A stretch of DNA of 64,000 nt from Rhabditoides inermis (Eukaryota; Nematoda; Chromadorea; Rhabditida; Rhabditidae): assembly GCA_963966185.1 (NCBI GenBank), contig CAWZYM010000129.1, forward strand, positions 248,001-312,000, in the 5' to 3' direction. The notes under the pieces were generated by a model. That model ran no database searches. It saw only the letters and a list, made by a program, of their open reading frames with translations, and was not told the DNA's origin. Below, in pieces: positions 11,361 through 25,836 of the stretch. The translations under genes were made by a program, and so were the position numbers. How positions within the stretch are numbered: position 1 is the stretch's first letter; each line of letters begins with the position of its first letter.

Positions 11361-14300
11361 CTAAAAATTCTCATAGCTCATTGGTCGGGCACTTCTCGAG
11401 AAAACACATTGTAGTATGCAGTTTGACTCGACCTCCCAAACGCGACGGTCGAGAGAAGATGGCCGGGCATAATTGTTAGAACGACTGTGGTAAAGAGTAA
11501 GACGGTTAGAGCAGTTCATTTTTCTGTTCTTTGAAAATGCCCATAGCTCATTGGTCAGGCACTTCTCGAGAAAACACATTGTAGTATGCAGTTTGACTCG
11601 ATCTCCCAAACGCGACGGTCGAGAGAAGATGGCCGGGCCTTTTTGTTAGAACGACTGTGGTAAAGAAAAAAAACGGTTGGAGCAGTTTATTTTTATGTTT
11701 TCTAAAAATTCTCATAGTTCATTGGTCGGGCACTTCTCGAGAAAACACATTGTAGTATGCAGTTTGACTCGACCTCCCAAACGCGACGGTCGAGAGAAGA
11801 TGGCCGGGCCTTTTTGTTAGAACGACTGTGGTAAAGAAAAAGACGGTTAGAGCAGTTCATTTTTATGTTTTCTAAACATTCTCATAGCTCATTGGTCGGG
11901 CACTTCTCGAGAAAACACATTGTAGTATGCAGTTTGACTCGATCTCCCAAACGCGACGGTCGAGAGAAGATGGCCGGGCCTTTTTGTTAGAACGACTGTG
12001 GTAAAGAAAAAGACGGTTAGCGTTAGAGCAGTTCATTTTTATGTTTTCTAAAAATTCTCATAGCTCATTGGTCGGGCACTTCTCGAGAAAACACATTGTA
12101 GTATGAAGTTTGACTCGATCTCCCAAACGCGACGGTCGAGAGAAGATGGCCGGGCATATTTGTTAGAACGACTGTGGTAAAGAGAAAGACGGTTAGAGCA
12201 GTTTGTTTTTCTGTTCTTTGAGAATGCCCATAGCTCATTGGTCGGGCACTTCTCGAGAAAACACATTGTAGTATACAGTATGACTCGATCTCCCAAACGC
12301 GACGGTCGAGAGAATGTGGCCGGGCATATTTGTTAGAACGACTATGGTAAAAAAAGACGGTTAGAGCAGTTCATTTTTCTGTTCTCTAAAAATGCCCATA
12401 GCTCATTGGTCGGGCACTTTTCGAGAAAACACATTGTAGTATGCAGTTTGACTCAACTTCCCAAACGCGACGGTCGAGAGAAGATGGCCGGGCATATTTG
12501 TTGGAACGACTATGGTAAAGAAAAAGACGGTTAGAGCAGTTCATTTTCCTGTTCTCAAAAATAGCCCATAGCTCATTGGTCGGGCACTTCTCGAGAAAAC
12601 ACATTGTAGTATGCAGTTTGACTCGATCTCCCAAACGCGACGGTCGAGAGAAGATGGCCGGGCATATTTGTTGGAACGACTATGGTAAAGAAAAAGACGG
12701 TTAGAGCAGTTCAATTTCATGTTCTCCAAAAATGCCCTTAGCTCATTGGTCAGGCACTTCTCGAGAAAACACATTGTAGTATGCAGTTTGACTCGATCTC
12801 CCAAACGCGACGGTCGAGAGAAAATGGCCGGGCATATTTGTTAGAACGACTATGGTAAAGAAAAAGACAGTTAGAGCAGTTCATTTTCATGTTCTCCAAA
12901 AATGCCCTTAGCTCATTGGTCGGGCACTTCTCGATAAAACACATTGTAGTATGCAGTTTGACTCGACCTCCCAAACGCGACGGTCGAGAGAATGTGGCCG
13001 GGCATTATTGTTAGAACGACTATGGTAAAGAGAAGGACGGTTAGAGCAGTTCATTTTTCTGTTCTCTAAAAATGCCTATAGCTAATTGGTCGGGCACTTC
13101 TCGAGAAAACACATTGTAGTATGCAGTTTGACTCGATCTCCCAAACGCGACGGTCGAGAGAAGATGGCCGGGCCTTTTTGTTAGAACGACTGTGGTAAAG
13201 AAAAAGACGTTTAGAGCAGTTTATTTTTATGTTTTCTAAAAATTCTCATAGCTCATTGGTCGGGCACTTCTCGAGAAAACACATTGTAGTATGCAGTTTG
13301 ACTCGACCTCCCAAACGCGACGGTCGAGAGAAGATGGCCGGGCATAATTGTTAGAACGACTGTGGTAAAGAGTAAGACGGTTAGAGCAGTTTATTTTTCT
13401 GTTCTTTGAAAATGCCCATAGCTCATTGGTCAGGCACTTCTCGAGAAAACACATTGTAGTATGCAGTTTGACTCGATCTCCCAAACGCGTCGGTCGAGAG
13501 AAGATGGCCGGGCCTTTTTGTTAGAACGACTGTGGTAAAGAAAAAGACGGTTAGAGCAGTTTATTTTTATGTTTTCTAAAAATTCTCATAGTTCATTGGT
13601 CGGGCACTTCTCCAGAAAACACATTGTAGTATGCAGTTTGACTCGACCTCCCAAACGCGACGGTCGAGAGAAGATGGCCGGGCCTTTTTGTTAGAACGAC
13701 TGTGGTAAAGAAAAAGACGGTTAGAGCAGTTCGTTTTTATGTTTTCTAAACATTCTCATAGCTCATTGGTCGGGCACTTCTCGAGAAAACACATTGTAGT
13801 ATGCAGTTTGACTCGATCTCCCAAACGCGACGGTCGAGAGAAGATGGCCGGGCCTTTTTGTTAGAACGACTGTGGTAAAGAAAAAGACGGTTAGCGTTAG
13901 AGCAGTTCATTTTTATGTTTTTTTAAAAAAACTCTCATAGCTCATTGGTCGGGCACTTCTCGAGAAAACACATTGTAGTATGCAGTTTGACTCGATCTCC
14001 CAAACGCGACGGTCGAGAGAAGATGGCCGGGCATATTTGTTAGAACGACTGTGGTAAAGAGAAAGACGGTTAGAGCAGTTTGTTTTTCTGTTCTTTGAAA
14101 ATGCCCATAGCTCATTGGTCGGGCACTTCTCGAGAAAACACATTGTAGTATACAGTATGACTCGATCTTCCAAACGCGACGGTCGAGAGAATGTGGCCGG
14201 GCATATTTGTTAGAACGACTATGGTAAAAAAAGACGGTTAGAGCAGTTCATTTTTCTGTTCTCTAAAAATGCCCATAGCTCATTGGTCGGGCACTTTTCG

Positions 14301-17300
14301 AGAAAACACATTGTAGTATGCAGTTTGACTCAACTTCCCAAACGCGACGGTCGAGAGAAGATGGCCGGGCAAATTTGTTGGAACGACTATGGTAAAGAAA
14401 AAGACGGTTAGAGCAGTTCATTTTCCTGTTCTCAAAAATAGCCCATAGCTCATTGGTCGGGCACTTCTCGAGAAAACACATTGTAGTATGCAGTTTGACT
14501 CGATCTCCCAAACGCGACGGTCGAGAGAAGATGGCCGGGCATATTTGTTGGAACGACTATGGTAAAGAAAAAGACGGTTAGAGCAGTTTGTTTTTCTGTT
14601 CTTTGAAAATGCCCATAGCTCATTGGTCGGGCACTTCTCGAGAAAACACATTGTAGTATACAGTATGACTCGATCTCCCAAACGCGACGGTCGAGAGAAT
14701 GTGGCCGGGCATATTTGTTAGAACGACTATGGTAAAAAAAGACGGTTAAAGCAGTTCATTTTTCTGTTCTCTTAAAATCCCCATTGCTCATTGGTCTTTG
14801 ACTCGATCTCCCAAACGCGACGGTCGAGAGAAGATGGCCGGGCATATTTGTTGGAACGACTATGGTAAAGAAAAAGACGGTTAGAGCAGTTTGTTTTTCT
14901 GTTCTTTGAAAATGCCCATAGCTCATTGGTCGGGCACTTCTCGAGAAAACACATTGTAGTATACAGTATGACTCGATCTCCCAAACGCGACGGTCGAGAG
15001 AATGTGGCCGGGCATATTTGTTAGAACGACTATGGTAAAAAAAGACGGTTAAAGCAGTTCATTTTTCTGTTCTCTAAAAATGCCCATAGCTCATTGGTCG
15101 GGCACTTTTCGAGAAAACACATTGTAGTATGCAGTTTGACTCAACTTCCCAAACGCGACGGTCGAGAGAAGATGGCCGGGCATATTTGTTGGAACGACTA
15201 TGGTAAAGAAAAAGACGGTCAGAGCAGTTCATTTTCCTGTTCTCAAAAATAGCCCATAGCTCATTGGTCGGGCACTTCTCGAGAAAACACATTGTAGTAT
15301 GCAGTTTGACTCGATCTCCCAAACGCGACGGTCGAGAGAAGATGGCCGGGCATATTTGTTAGAACGACTATGGTAAAGAAAAAGACAGTTAGAGCAGTTC
15401 ATTTTCATGTTCTCCAAAAATGCCCTTAGCTCATTGGTCGGGCACTTCTCGAGAAAACACATTGTAGTATGCAGTTTGACTCGATCTCCCAAACGCGACG
15501 GTCGAGAGAAGATGGCCGGGCCTTTTTGTTAGAACGACTGTGGTAAAAAAAAGACGTTTAGAGCAGTTTATTTTTATGTTTTCTAAAAATTCTCATAGCT
15601 CGTTGGTCGGGCACTTCTCGAGAAAACACATTGTAGTATGCAGTTTGACTCGACCTCCCAAACGCGACGGTCGAGAGAAGATGGCCGGGCATAATTGTTA
15701 GAACGACTGTGGTAAAGAGTAAGACGGTTAGAGCAGTTCATTTTTCTGTTCTTTGAAAATGCCCATAGCTCATTGGTCAGGCACTTCTCGAGAAAACACA
15801 TTGTAGTATGCAGTTTGACTCGATCTCCCAAACGCGACGGTCGAGAGAAGATGGCCGGGCCTTTTTGTTAGAACGACTGTGGTAAAGAAAAAAACGGTTG
15901 GAGCAGTTTATTTTTATGTTTTCTAAAAATTCTCATAGTTCATTGGTCGGGCACTTCTCGAGAAAACACATTGTAGTATGCAGTTTGACTCGACCTCCCA
16001 AACGCGACGGTCGAGAGAAGATGGCCGGGCCTTTTTGTTAGAACGACTGTGGTAAAGAAAAAGACGGTTAGAGCAGTTCATTTTTATGTTTTCTAAACAT
16101 TCTCATAGCTCATTGGTCGGGCACTTCTCGAGAAAACACATTGTAGTATGCAGTTTGACTCGATCTCCCAAACGCGACGGTCGAGAGAAGATGGCCGGGC
16201 CTTTTTGTTAGAACGACTGTGGTAAAGAAAAAGACGGTTAGCGTTAGAGCAGTTCATTTTTATGTTTTCTAAAAATTCTCATAGCTCATTGGTCGGGCAC
16301 TTCTCGAGAAAACACATTGTAGTATGAAGTTTGACTCGATCTCCCAAACGCGACGGTCGAGAGAAGATGGCCGGGCATATTTGTTAGAACGACTGTGGTA
16401 AAGAGAAAGACGGTTAGAGCAGTTTGTTTTTCTGTTCTTTGAAAATGCCCATAGCTCATTGGTCGGGCACTTCTCGAGAAAACACATTGTAGTATACAGT
16501 ATGACTCGATCTCCCAAACGCGACGGTCGAGAGAATGTGGCCGGGCATATTTGTTAGAACGACTATGGTAAAAAAAAGACGGTTAGAGCAGTTCATTTTT
16601 CTGTTCTCTAAAAATGCCCATAGCTCATTGGTCGGGCACTTTTCGAGAAAACACATTGTAGTATGCAGTTTGACTCAACTTCCCAAACGCGACGGTCGAG
16701 AGAAGATGGCCGGGCATATTTGTTGGAACGACTATGGTAAAGAAAAAGACGGTTAGAGCAGTTCATTTTCCTGTTCTCAAAAATAGCCCATAGCTCATTG
16801 GTCGGGCACTTCTCGAGAAAACACATTGTAGTATGCAGTTTGACTCGATCTCCCAAACGCGACGGTCGAGAGAAGATGGCCGGGCATATTTGTTGGAACG
16901 ACTATGGTAAAGAAAAAGACGGTTAGAGCAGTTCAATTTCATGTTCTCCAAAAATGCCCTTAGCTCATTGGTCAGGCACTTCTCGAGAAAACACATTGTA
17001 GTATGCAGTTTGACTCGATCTCCCAAACGCGACTGTCGAGAGAAAATGGCCGGGCATATTTGTTAGAACGACTATGGTAAAGAAAAAGACAGTTAGAGCA
17101 GTTCATTTTCATGTTCTCCAAAAATGCCCTTAGCTCATTGGTCGGGCACTTCTCGATAAAACACATTGTAGTATGCAGTTTGACTCGACCTCCCAAACGC
17201 GACGGTCGAGAGAATGTGGCCGGGCATTATTGTTAGAACGACTATGGTAAAGAGAAGGACGGTTAGAGCAGTTCATTTTTCTGTTCTCTAAAAATGCCCA

Positions 17301-19807
17301 TAGCTAATTGGTCGGGCACTTCTCGAGAAAACACATTGTAGTATGCAGTTTGACTCGATCTCCCAAACGCGACGGTCGAGAGAAGATGGCCGGGCCTTTT
17401 TGTTAGAACGACTGTGGTAAAGAAAAAGACGTTTAGAGCAGTTTATTTTTATGTTTTCTAAAAATTCTCATAGCTCATTGGTCGGGCACTTCTCGAGAAA
17501 ACACATTGTAGTATGCAGTTTGACTCGACCTCCCAAACGCGACGGTCGAGAGAAGATGGCCGGGCATAATTGTTAGAACGACTGTGGTAAAGAGTAAGAC
17601 GGTTAGAGCAGTTTATTTTTCTGTTCTTTGAAAATGCCCATAGCTCATTGGTCAGGCACTTCTCGAGAAAACACATTGTAGTATGCAGTTTGACTCGATC
17701 TCCCAAACGCGTCGGTCGAGAGAAGATGGCCGGGCCTTTTTGTTAGAACGACTGTGGTAAAGAAAAAGACGGTTAGAGCAGTTTATTTTTATGTTTTCTA
17801 AAAATTCTCATAGTTCATTGGTCGGGCACTTCTCCAGAAAACACATTGTAGTATGCAGTTTGACTCGACCTCCCAAACGCGACGGTCGAGAGAAGATGGC
17901 CGGGCCTTTTTGTTAGAACGACTGTGGTAAAGAAAAAGACGGTTAGAGCAGTTCGTTTTTATGTTTTCTAAACATTCTCATAGCTCATTGGTCGGGCACT
18001 TCTCGAGAAAACACATTGTAGTATGCAGTTTGACTCGATCTCCCAAACGCGACGGTCGAGAGAAGATGGCCGGGCCTTTTTGTTAGAACGACTGTGGTAA
18101 AGAAAAAGACGGTTAGCGTTAGAGCAGTTCATTTTTATGTTTTTTTTAAAAACTCTCATAGCTCATTGGTCGGGCACTTCTCGAGAAAACACATTGTAGT
18201 ATGCAGTTTGACTCGATCTCCCAAACGCGACGGTCGAGAGAAGATGGCCGGGCATATTTGTTAGAACGACTGTGGTAAAGAGAAAGACGGTTAGAGCAGT
18301 TTGTTTTTCTGTTCTTTGAAAATGCCCATAGCTCATTGGTCGGGCACTTCTCGAGAAAACACATTGTAGTATACAGTATGACTCGATCTTCCAAACGCGA
18401 CGGTCGAGAGAATGTGGCCGGGCATATTTGTTAGAACGACTATGGTAAAAAAAAAAGACGGTTAGAGCAGTTCATTTTTCTGTTCTCTAAAAATGCCCAT
18501 AGCTCATTGGTCGGGCACTTTTCGAGAAAACACATTGTAGTATGCAGTTTGACTCAACTTCCCAAACGCGACGGTCGAGAGAAGATGGCCGGGCAAATTT
18601 GTTGGAACGACTATGGTAAAGAAAACGACGGTTAGAGCAGTTCATTTTCCTGTTCTCAAAAATAGCCCATAGCTCATTGGTCGGGCACTTCTCGAGAAAA
18701 CACATTGTAGTATGCAGTTTGACTCGATCTCCCAAACGCTACGGTCGAGAGAAGATGGCCGGGCATATTTGTTGGAACGACTATGGTAAAGAAAAAGACG
18801 GTTAGAGAAGTTTGTTTTTCTGTTCTTTGAAAATGCCCATAGCTCATTGGTCGGGCACTTCTCGAGAAAACACATTGTAGTATACAGTATGACTCGATCT
18901 CCCAAACGCGACGGTCGAGAGAATGTGGCCGGGCATATTTGTTAGAACGACTATGGTAAAAAAAGACGGTTAAAGCAGTTCATTTTTCTGTTCTCTAAAA
19001 ATGCCCATAGCTCATTGGTCTTTGACTCGATCTCCCAAACGCGACGGTCGAGAGAAGATGGCCGGGCATATTTGTTGGAACGACTATGGTAAAGAAAAAG
19101 ACGGTTAGAGCAGTTTGTTTTTCTGTTCTTTGAAAATGCCCATAGCTCATTGGTCGGGCACTTCTCGAGAAAACACATTGTAGTATACAGTATGACTCGA
19201 TCTCCCAAACGCGACGGTCGAGAGAATGTGGCCGGGCATATTTGTTAGAACGACTATGGTAAAAAAAGACGGTTAAAGCAGTTCATTTTTCTGTTCTCTA
19301 AAAATGCCCATAGCTCATTGGTCGGGCACTTTTCGAGAAAACACATTGTAGTATGCAGTTTGACTCGATCTCCCAAACGCGACGGTCGAGAGAAGATGGC
19401 CGGGCATATTTGTTGGAACGACTATGGTAAAGAAAAAGACGGTCAGAGCAGTTCATTTTCCTGTTCTCAAAAATAGCCCATAGCTCATTGGTCGGGCACT
19501 TCTCGAGAAAACACATTGTAGTATGCAGTTTGACTCGATCTCCCAAACGCGACGGTCGAGAGAAGATGGCCGGGCATATTTGTTAGAACGACTATGGTAA
19601 AGAAAAAGACAGTTAGAGCAGTTCATTTTCATGTTCTCCAAAAATGCCCTTAGCTCATTGGTCGGGCACTTCTCGAGAAAACACATTGTAGTATGCAGTT
19701 TGACTCGATCTCCCAAACGCGACGGTCGAGAGAAGATGGCCGGGCCTTTTTGTTAGAACGACTGTGGTAAAAAAAAAGACGTTTAGAGCAGTTTATTTTT
19801 ATGTTTT
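11361..19807 (+). repeat. Two tandem 4.22-kb higher-order units
   Basis: Features at 11361, 12048, 12386 and 13236 recur at 15583, 16269, 16608 and 17458, an offset of about 4,222 bp. The order of monomer variants is the same in both, including a rare gaaaaaaaacggttggagca-type leader (near 11665 and 15880) and the 133-bp deleted monomer (near 14795 and 19020). Each unit is about 25 monomers. Confidence 0.9.
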
Positions 19808-21128
19808 CTAAAAATTCTCATAGCTCATTGGTCGGGCACTTCTCGAGAAAACACATTGTAGTATGCAGTTTGACTCGACCTCCCAAACGCGACGGTCGAG
19901 AGAAGATGGCCGGGCAAATTTGTTGGAACGACTATGGTAAAGAAAACGACGGTTAGAGCAGTTCATTTTCCTGTTCTCAAAAATAGCCCATAGCTCATTG
20001 GTCGGGCACTTCTCGAGAAAACACATTGTAGTATGCAGTTTGACTCGATCTCCCAAACGCTACGGTCGAGAGAAGATGGCCGGGCATATTTGTTGGAACG
20101 ACTATGGTAAAGAAAAAGACGGTTAGAGCAGTTTGTTTTTCTGTTCTTTGAAAATGCCCATAGCTCATTGGTCGGGCACTTCTCGAGAAAACACATTGTA
20201 GTATACAGTATGACTCGATCTCCCAAACGCGACGGTCGAGAGAATGTGGCCGGGCATATTTGTTAGAACGACTATGGTAAAAAAAGACGGTTAAAGCAGT
20301 TCATTTTTCTGTTCTCTAAAAATGCCCATAGCTCATTGGTCTTTGACTCGATCTCCCAAACGCGACGGTCGAGAGAAGATGGCCGGGCATATTTGTTGGA
20401 ACGACTATGGTAAAGAAAAAGACGGTTAGAGCAGTTTGTTTTTCTGTTCTTTGAAAATGCCCATAGCTCATTGGTCGGGCACTTCTCGAGAAAACACATT
20501 GTAGTATACAGTATGACTCGATCTCCCAAACGCGACGGTCGAGAGAATGTGGCCGGGCATATTTGTTAGAACGACTATGGTAAAAAAAGACGGTTAAAGC
20601 AGTTCATTTTTCTGTTCTCTAAAAATGCCCATAGCTCATTGGTCGGGCACTTTTCGAGAAAACACATTGTAGTATGCAGTTTGACTCGATCTCCCAAACG
20701 CGACGGTCGAGAGAAGATGGCCGGGCATATTTGTTGGAACGACTATGGTAAAGAAAAAGACGGTCAGAGCAGTTCATTTTCCTGTTCTCAAAAATAGCCC
20801 ATAGCTCATTGGTCGGGCACTTCTCGAGAAAACACATTGTAGTATGCAGTTTGACTCGATCTCCCAAACGCGACGGTCGAGAGAAGATGGCCGGGCATAT
20901 TTGTTAGAACGACTATGGTAAAGAAAAAGACAGTTAGAGCAGTTCATTTTCATGTTCTCCAAAAATGCCCTTAGCTCATTGGTCGGGCACTTCTCGAGAA
21001 AACACATTGTAGTATGCAGTTTGACTCGATCTCCCAAACGCGACGGTCGAGAGAAGATGGCCGGGCCTTTTTGTTAGAACGACTGTGGTAAAAAAAAGAC
21101 GTTTAGAGCAGTTTATTTTTATGTTTTC
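18487..21128 (+). repeat. Two tandem 1,321-bp higher-order units
   Basis: Positions 18642, 18951, 19298 and 19453 recur exactly 1,321 bp later (19963, 20272, 20619, 20774). Each unit is eight monomers, one carrying a 35-bp deletion that joins cattggtc directly to tttgactcg (near 19020 and 20341). This unit is nested in the second 4.22-kb unit, so the duplication came later. Confidence 0.92.
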
Positions 21129-21686
21129 TAAAAATTCTCATAGCTCATTGGTCGGGCACTTCTCGAGAAAACACATTGTAGTATGCAGTTTGACTCGACC
21201 TCCCAAACGCGACGGTCGAGAGAAGATGGCCGGGCATAATTGTTAGAACGACTGTGGTAAAGAGTAAGACGGTTAGAGCAGTTCATTTTTCTGTTCTTTG
21301 AAAATGCCCATAGCTCATTGGTCAGGCACTTCTCGAGAAAACACATTGTAGTATGCAGTTTGACTCGATCTCCCAAACGCGACGGTCGAGAGAAGATGGC
21401 CGGGCATATTTGTTTTTTTACGACTGTGGTAAAGAAAAAGACGGTTAGCGTTAGAGCAGTATATTTTTATGTTTTCTAAAAATTCTCATAGCTCATTGGT
21501 CGGGCACTTCTCGAGAAAACACATTGTAGTATGCAGTTTGACTCGACCTCCCAAACGCGACGGTCGAGAGAAGATGGCCAGGCATAATTGTTAGAACGAC
21601 TGTGGTAAAGAGTAAGACGGTTAGAGCAGTTCATTTTTCTGTTCTTTGAAAATGCCCATAGCTCATTGGTCGGGCACTTCTCGAGA

Positions 21687-21930
21687 CAGAAAAAAGAACT
21701 GCTCTAACCGTCTTTTTTTACCATAGTCGTTCTAACAAATATGCCCGGCCACATTCTCTCGACCGTCGCGTTTGGGAGATCGAGTCATACTGTATACTAC
21801 AATGTGTTTTCTCGAGAAGTGCCCGACCAATGAGCTATGGGCATTTTCAAAGAACAGAAAAACAAACTGCTCTAACCGTCTTTCTCTTTACCACAGTCGT
21901 TCTAACAAATATGCCCGGCCATCTTCTCTC
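21687..21930 (-). repeat. Inverted satellite block (~244 bp)
   Basis: The only segment I find in which the monomers run on the opposite strand. It holds about one and a half monomers, starting after TCTCGAGA (at 21680-21686) with cagaaaaaagaactgctc and ending at catcttctctc before ctaaaaatgctcatagc resumes. Both junctions lie in short palindromic or repeated tracts (TCTCGAGA; tctctct). A local inversion or fold-back template switch would explain it. Confidence 0.9.
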
Positions 21931-24900
21931 TAAAAATGCTCATAGCTCATTGGTCGGGCACTTTTCGATAAAACACATTGTAGTATGCAGTTTGACACAA
22001 CTTCCCAAACGCGACGGTCGAGAGAAGATGGCCGGGCATATTTGTTGGAACGACTATGGTAAAGAAAAAGACGGTTAGAGCAGTTCATTTTCCTGTTCTC
22101 AAAAATAGCCCATAGCTCATTGGTCGGGCACTTCTCGAGAAAACACATTGTAGTATGCAGTTTGACTCGATCTCCCAAACGCGACGGTCGAGAGAAGATG
22201 GCCGGGCATATTTGTTGGAACGACTATGGTAAAGAAAAAGACGGTTAGAGCAGTTCAATTTCATGTTCTCCAAAAATGCCCTTAGCTCATTGGTCAGGCA
22301 CTTCTCGAGAAAACACATTGTAGTATGCAGTTTGACTCGATCTCCCAAACGCGACGGTCGAGAGAAGATGGCCGGGCATATTTGTTAGAACGACTATGGT
22401 AAAGAAAAAGACAGTTAGAGCAGTTCATTTTCATGTTCTGCAAAAATGCCCTTAGCTCATTGGTCAGGCACTTCTCGAGAAAACACATTGTAGTATGCAG
22501 TTTGACTCGACCTCCCAAACGCGACGGTCGAGAGAAGATGGCCGGGCATAATTGTTAGAACGACTGTGGTAAAGAGTAAGACGGTTAGAGCAGTTCATTT
22601 TTCTGTTCTTTGAAAATGCCCATAGCTCATTGGTCAGGCACTTCTCGAGAAAACACATTGTAGTATGCAGTTTGACTCGATCTCCCAAACGCGACGGTCG
22701 AGAGAAGATGGCCGGGCCTTTTTGTTAGAACGACTGTGGTAAAGAAAAAGACGGTTAGAGCAGTTTATTTTTTATGTTTTCTGAAAATTCTCATAGTTCA
22801 TTGGTCGGGCACTTCTCGAGAAAACACATTGTAGTATGCAGTTTGACTCGATCTCCCAAACGCGACGGTCGAGAGAAGATGGCCGGGCATATTTGTTAGA
22901 ACGACTATGGTAAAGAAAAAGACAGTTAGAGCAGTTCATTTTCATGTTCTCCAAAAATGCCCTTAGCTCATTGGTCGGGCACTTCTCGATAAAACACATT
23001 GTAGTATGCAGTTTGACTCGACCTCCCAAACGCGACGGTCGAGAGAATGTGGCCGGGCATTATTGTTAGAACGACTATGGTAAAGAGAAGGACGGTTAGA
23101 GCAGTTCCGTTTTCTGTTCTCTAAAAATGCCCATAGCTAATTGGTCGGGCACTTCTCGAGAAAACACATTGTAGTATGCAGTTTGACTCGATCTCCCAAA
23201 CGCGACGGTCGAGAGAAGATGGCCGGGCCTTTTTGTTAGAACGACTGTGGTAAAGAAAAAGACGTTTAGAGCAGTTTATTTTTATGTTTTCTAAAAATTC
23301 TCATAGCTCATTGGTCGGGCACTTCTCGAGAAAACACATTGTAGTATGCAGTTTGACTCGACCTCCCAAACGCGACAGTCGAGAGAAGATGGCCGGGCAT
23401 AATTGTTAGAACGACTGTGGTAAAGAGAAAGACGGTTAGAGCAGTTTGTTTTTCTGTTCTTTGAAAATGCCCATAGCTCATTGGTCGGGCACTTCTCGAG
23501 AAAACACATTGTAGTATACAGTATGACTCGATCTCCCAAACGCGACGGTCGAGAGAATGTGGCCGGGCATATTTGTTAGAACGACTATGGTAAAAAAAGA
23601 CGGTTAGAGCAGTTCTTTTTTCTGTTCTCTAAAAATGCTCATAGCTCATTGGTCGGGCACTTTTCGAGAAAACACATTGTAGTATGCAGTTTGACACAAC
23701 TTCCCAAACGCGACGGTCGAGAGAAGATGGCCGGGCATATTTGTTGGAACGACTATGGTAAAGAAAAAGACGGTTAGAGCAGTTCATTTTCCTGTTCTCA
23801 AAAATAGCCCATAGCTCATTGGTCGGGCACTTCTCGAGAAAACACATTGTAGTATGCAGTTTGACTCGATCTCCCAAACGCGACGGTCGAGAGAAGATGG
23901 CCGGGCATATTTGTTGGAACGACTATGGTAAAGAAAAAGACGGTTAGAGCAGTTCAATTTCATGTTCTCCAAAAATGCCCTTAGCTCATTGGTCAGGCAC
24001 TTCTCGAGAAAACACATTGTAGTATGCAGTTTGACTCGATCTCCCAAACGCGACGGTCGAGAGAAGATGGCCGGGCATATTTGTTAGAACGACTATGGTA
24101 AAGAAAAAGACAGTTAGAGCAGTTCATTTTCATGTTCTGCAAAAATGCCCTTAGCTCATTGGTCAGGCACTTCTCGAGAAAACACATTGTAGTATGCAGT
24201 TTGACTCGACCTCCCAAACGCGACGGTCGAGAGAAGATGGCCGGGCATAATTGTTAGAACGACTGTGGTAAAGAGTAAGACGGTTAGAGCAGTTCATTTT
24301 TCTGTTCTTTGAAAATGCCCATAGCTCATTGGTCAGGCACTTCTCGAGAAAACACATTGTAGTATGCAGTTTGACTCGATCTCCCAAACGCGACGGTCGA
24401 GAGAAGATGGCCGGGCCTTTTTGTTAGAACGACTGTGGTAAAGAAAAAGACGGTTAGAGCAGTTTATTTTTATGTTTTCTGAAAATTCTCATAGTTCATT
24501 GGTCGGGCACTTCTCGAGAAAACACATTGTAGTATGCAGTTTGACTCGATCTCCCAAACGCGACGGTCGAGAGAAGATGGCCGGGCATATTTGTTAGAAC
24601 GACTATGGTAAAGAAAAAGACAGTTAGAGCAGTTCATTTTCATGTTCTCCAAAAATGCCCTTAGCTCATTGGTCGGGCACTTCTCGATAAAACACATTGT
24701 AGTATGCAGTTTGACTCGACCTCCCAAACGCGACGGTCGAGAGAATGTGGCCGGGCATTATTGTTAGAACGACTATGGTAAAGAGAAGGACGGTTAGAGC
24801 AGTTCCGTTTTCTGTTCTCTAAAAATGCCCATAGCTAATTGGTCGGGCACTTCTCGAGAAAACACATTGTAGTATGCAGTTTGACTCGATCTCCCAAACG

Positions 24901-25123
24901 CGACGGTCGAGAGAAGATGGCCGGGCCTTTTTGTTAGAACGACTGTGGTAAAGAAAAAGACGTTTAGAGCAGTTTATTTTTATGTTTTCTAAAAATTCTC
25001 ATAGCTCATTGGTCGGGCACTTCTCGAGAAAACACATTGTAGTATGCAGTTTGACTCGACCTCCCAAACGCGACGGTCGAGAGAAGATGGCCGGGCATAA
25101 TTGTTAGAACGACTGTGGTAAAG
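21930..25123 (+). repeat. Two 1,699-bp higher-order units
   Basis: Positions 21930, 22085, 22294 and 22464 recur at 23629, 23784, 23993 and 24163 (offset 1,699 bp), ten monomers per unit. Private substitutions such as ttgacacaacttccc and catgttctgcaaaaat are shared by both copies. The first unit begins at the right edge of the inverted block. Confidence 0.9.
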
Positions 25124-25836
25124 AGTAAGACGGTTAGAGCAGTTCATTTTTCTGTTCTTTGAAAATGCCCATAGCTCATTGGTCAGGCACTTCTCGAGAA
25201 AACACATTGTAGTATGCAGTTTGACTCGACCTCCCAAACGCGACGGTCGAGAGAAGATGGCCGGGCATGTTTGTTAGAACGACTGTGGTAAAGAGTAAGA
25301 CGGTTAGAGCAGTTTATTTTTATGTTTTCTGAAAATTCTCATAGTTCATTGGTCGGGCACTTCTCGAGAAAACACATTGTAGTATGCAGTTTGACTCGAC
25401 CTCCCAAACGCGACGGTCGAGAGAAGATGGCCGGGCCTTTTTGTTAGAACGACTGTGGTAAAGAAAAAGACGGTTAGAGCAGTTCATTTTCATGTTTTCT
25501 AAACATTCTCATAGCTCATTGGTCGGGCACTTCTCGAGAAAACACATTGTAGTATGCAGTTTGACTCGATCTCCCAAACGCGACGGTCGAGAGAAGATGG
25601 CCGGGCATATTTGTTAGAACGACTGTGGTAAAGAGAAAGACGGTTAGAGCAGTTTGTTTTTCTGTTCTTTGAAAATGCCCATAGCTCATTGGTCGGGCAC
25701 TTCTCGAGAAAACACATTGTAGTATACAGTATGACTCGATCTCCCAAACGCGACGGTCGAGAGAATGTGGCCGGGCATATTTGTTAGAACGACTATGGTA
25801 AAAAAAGACGGTTAGAGCAGTTCTTTTTTCTGTTCT

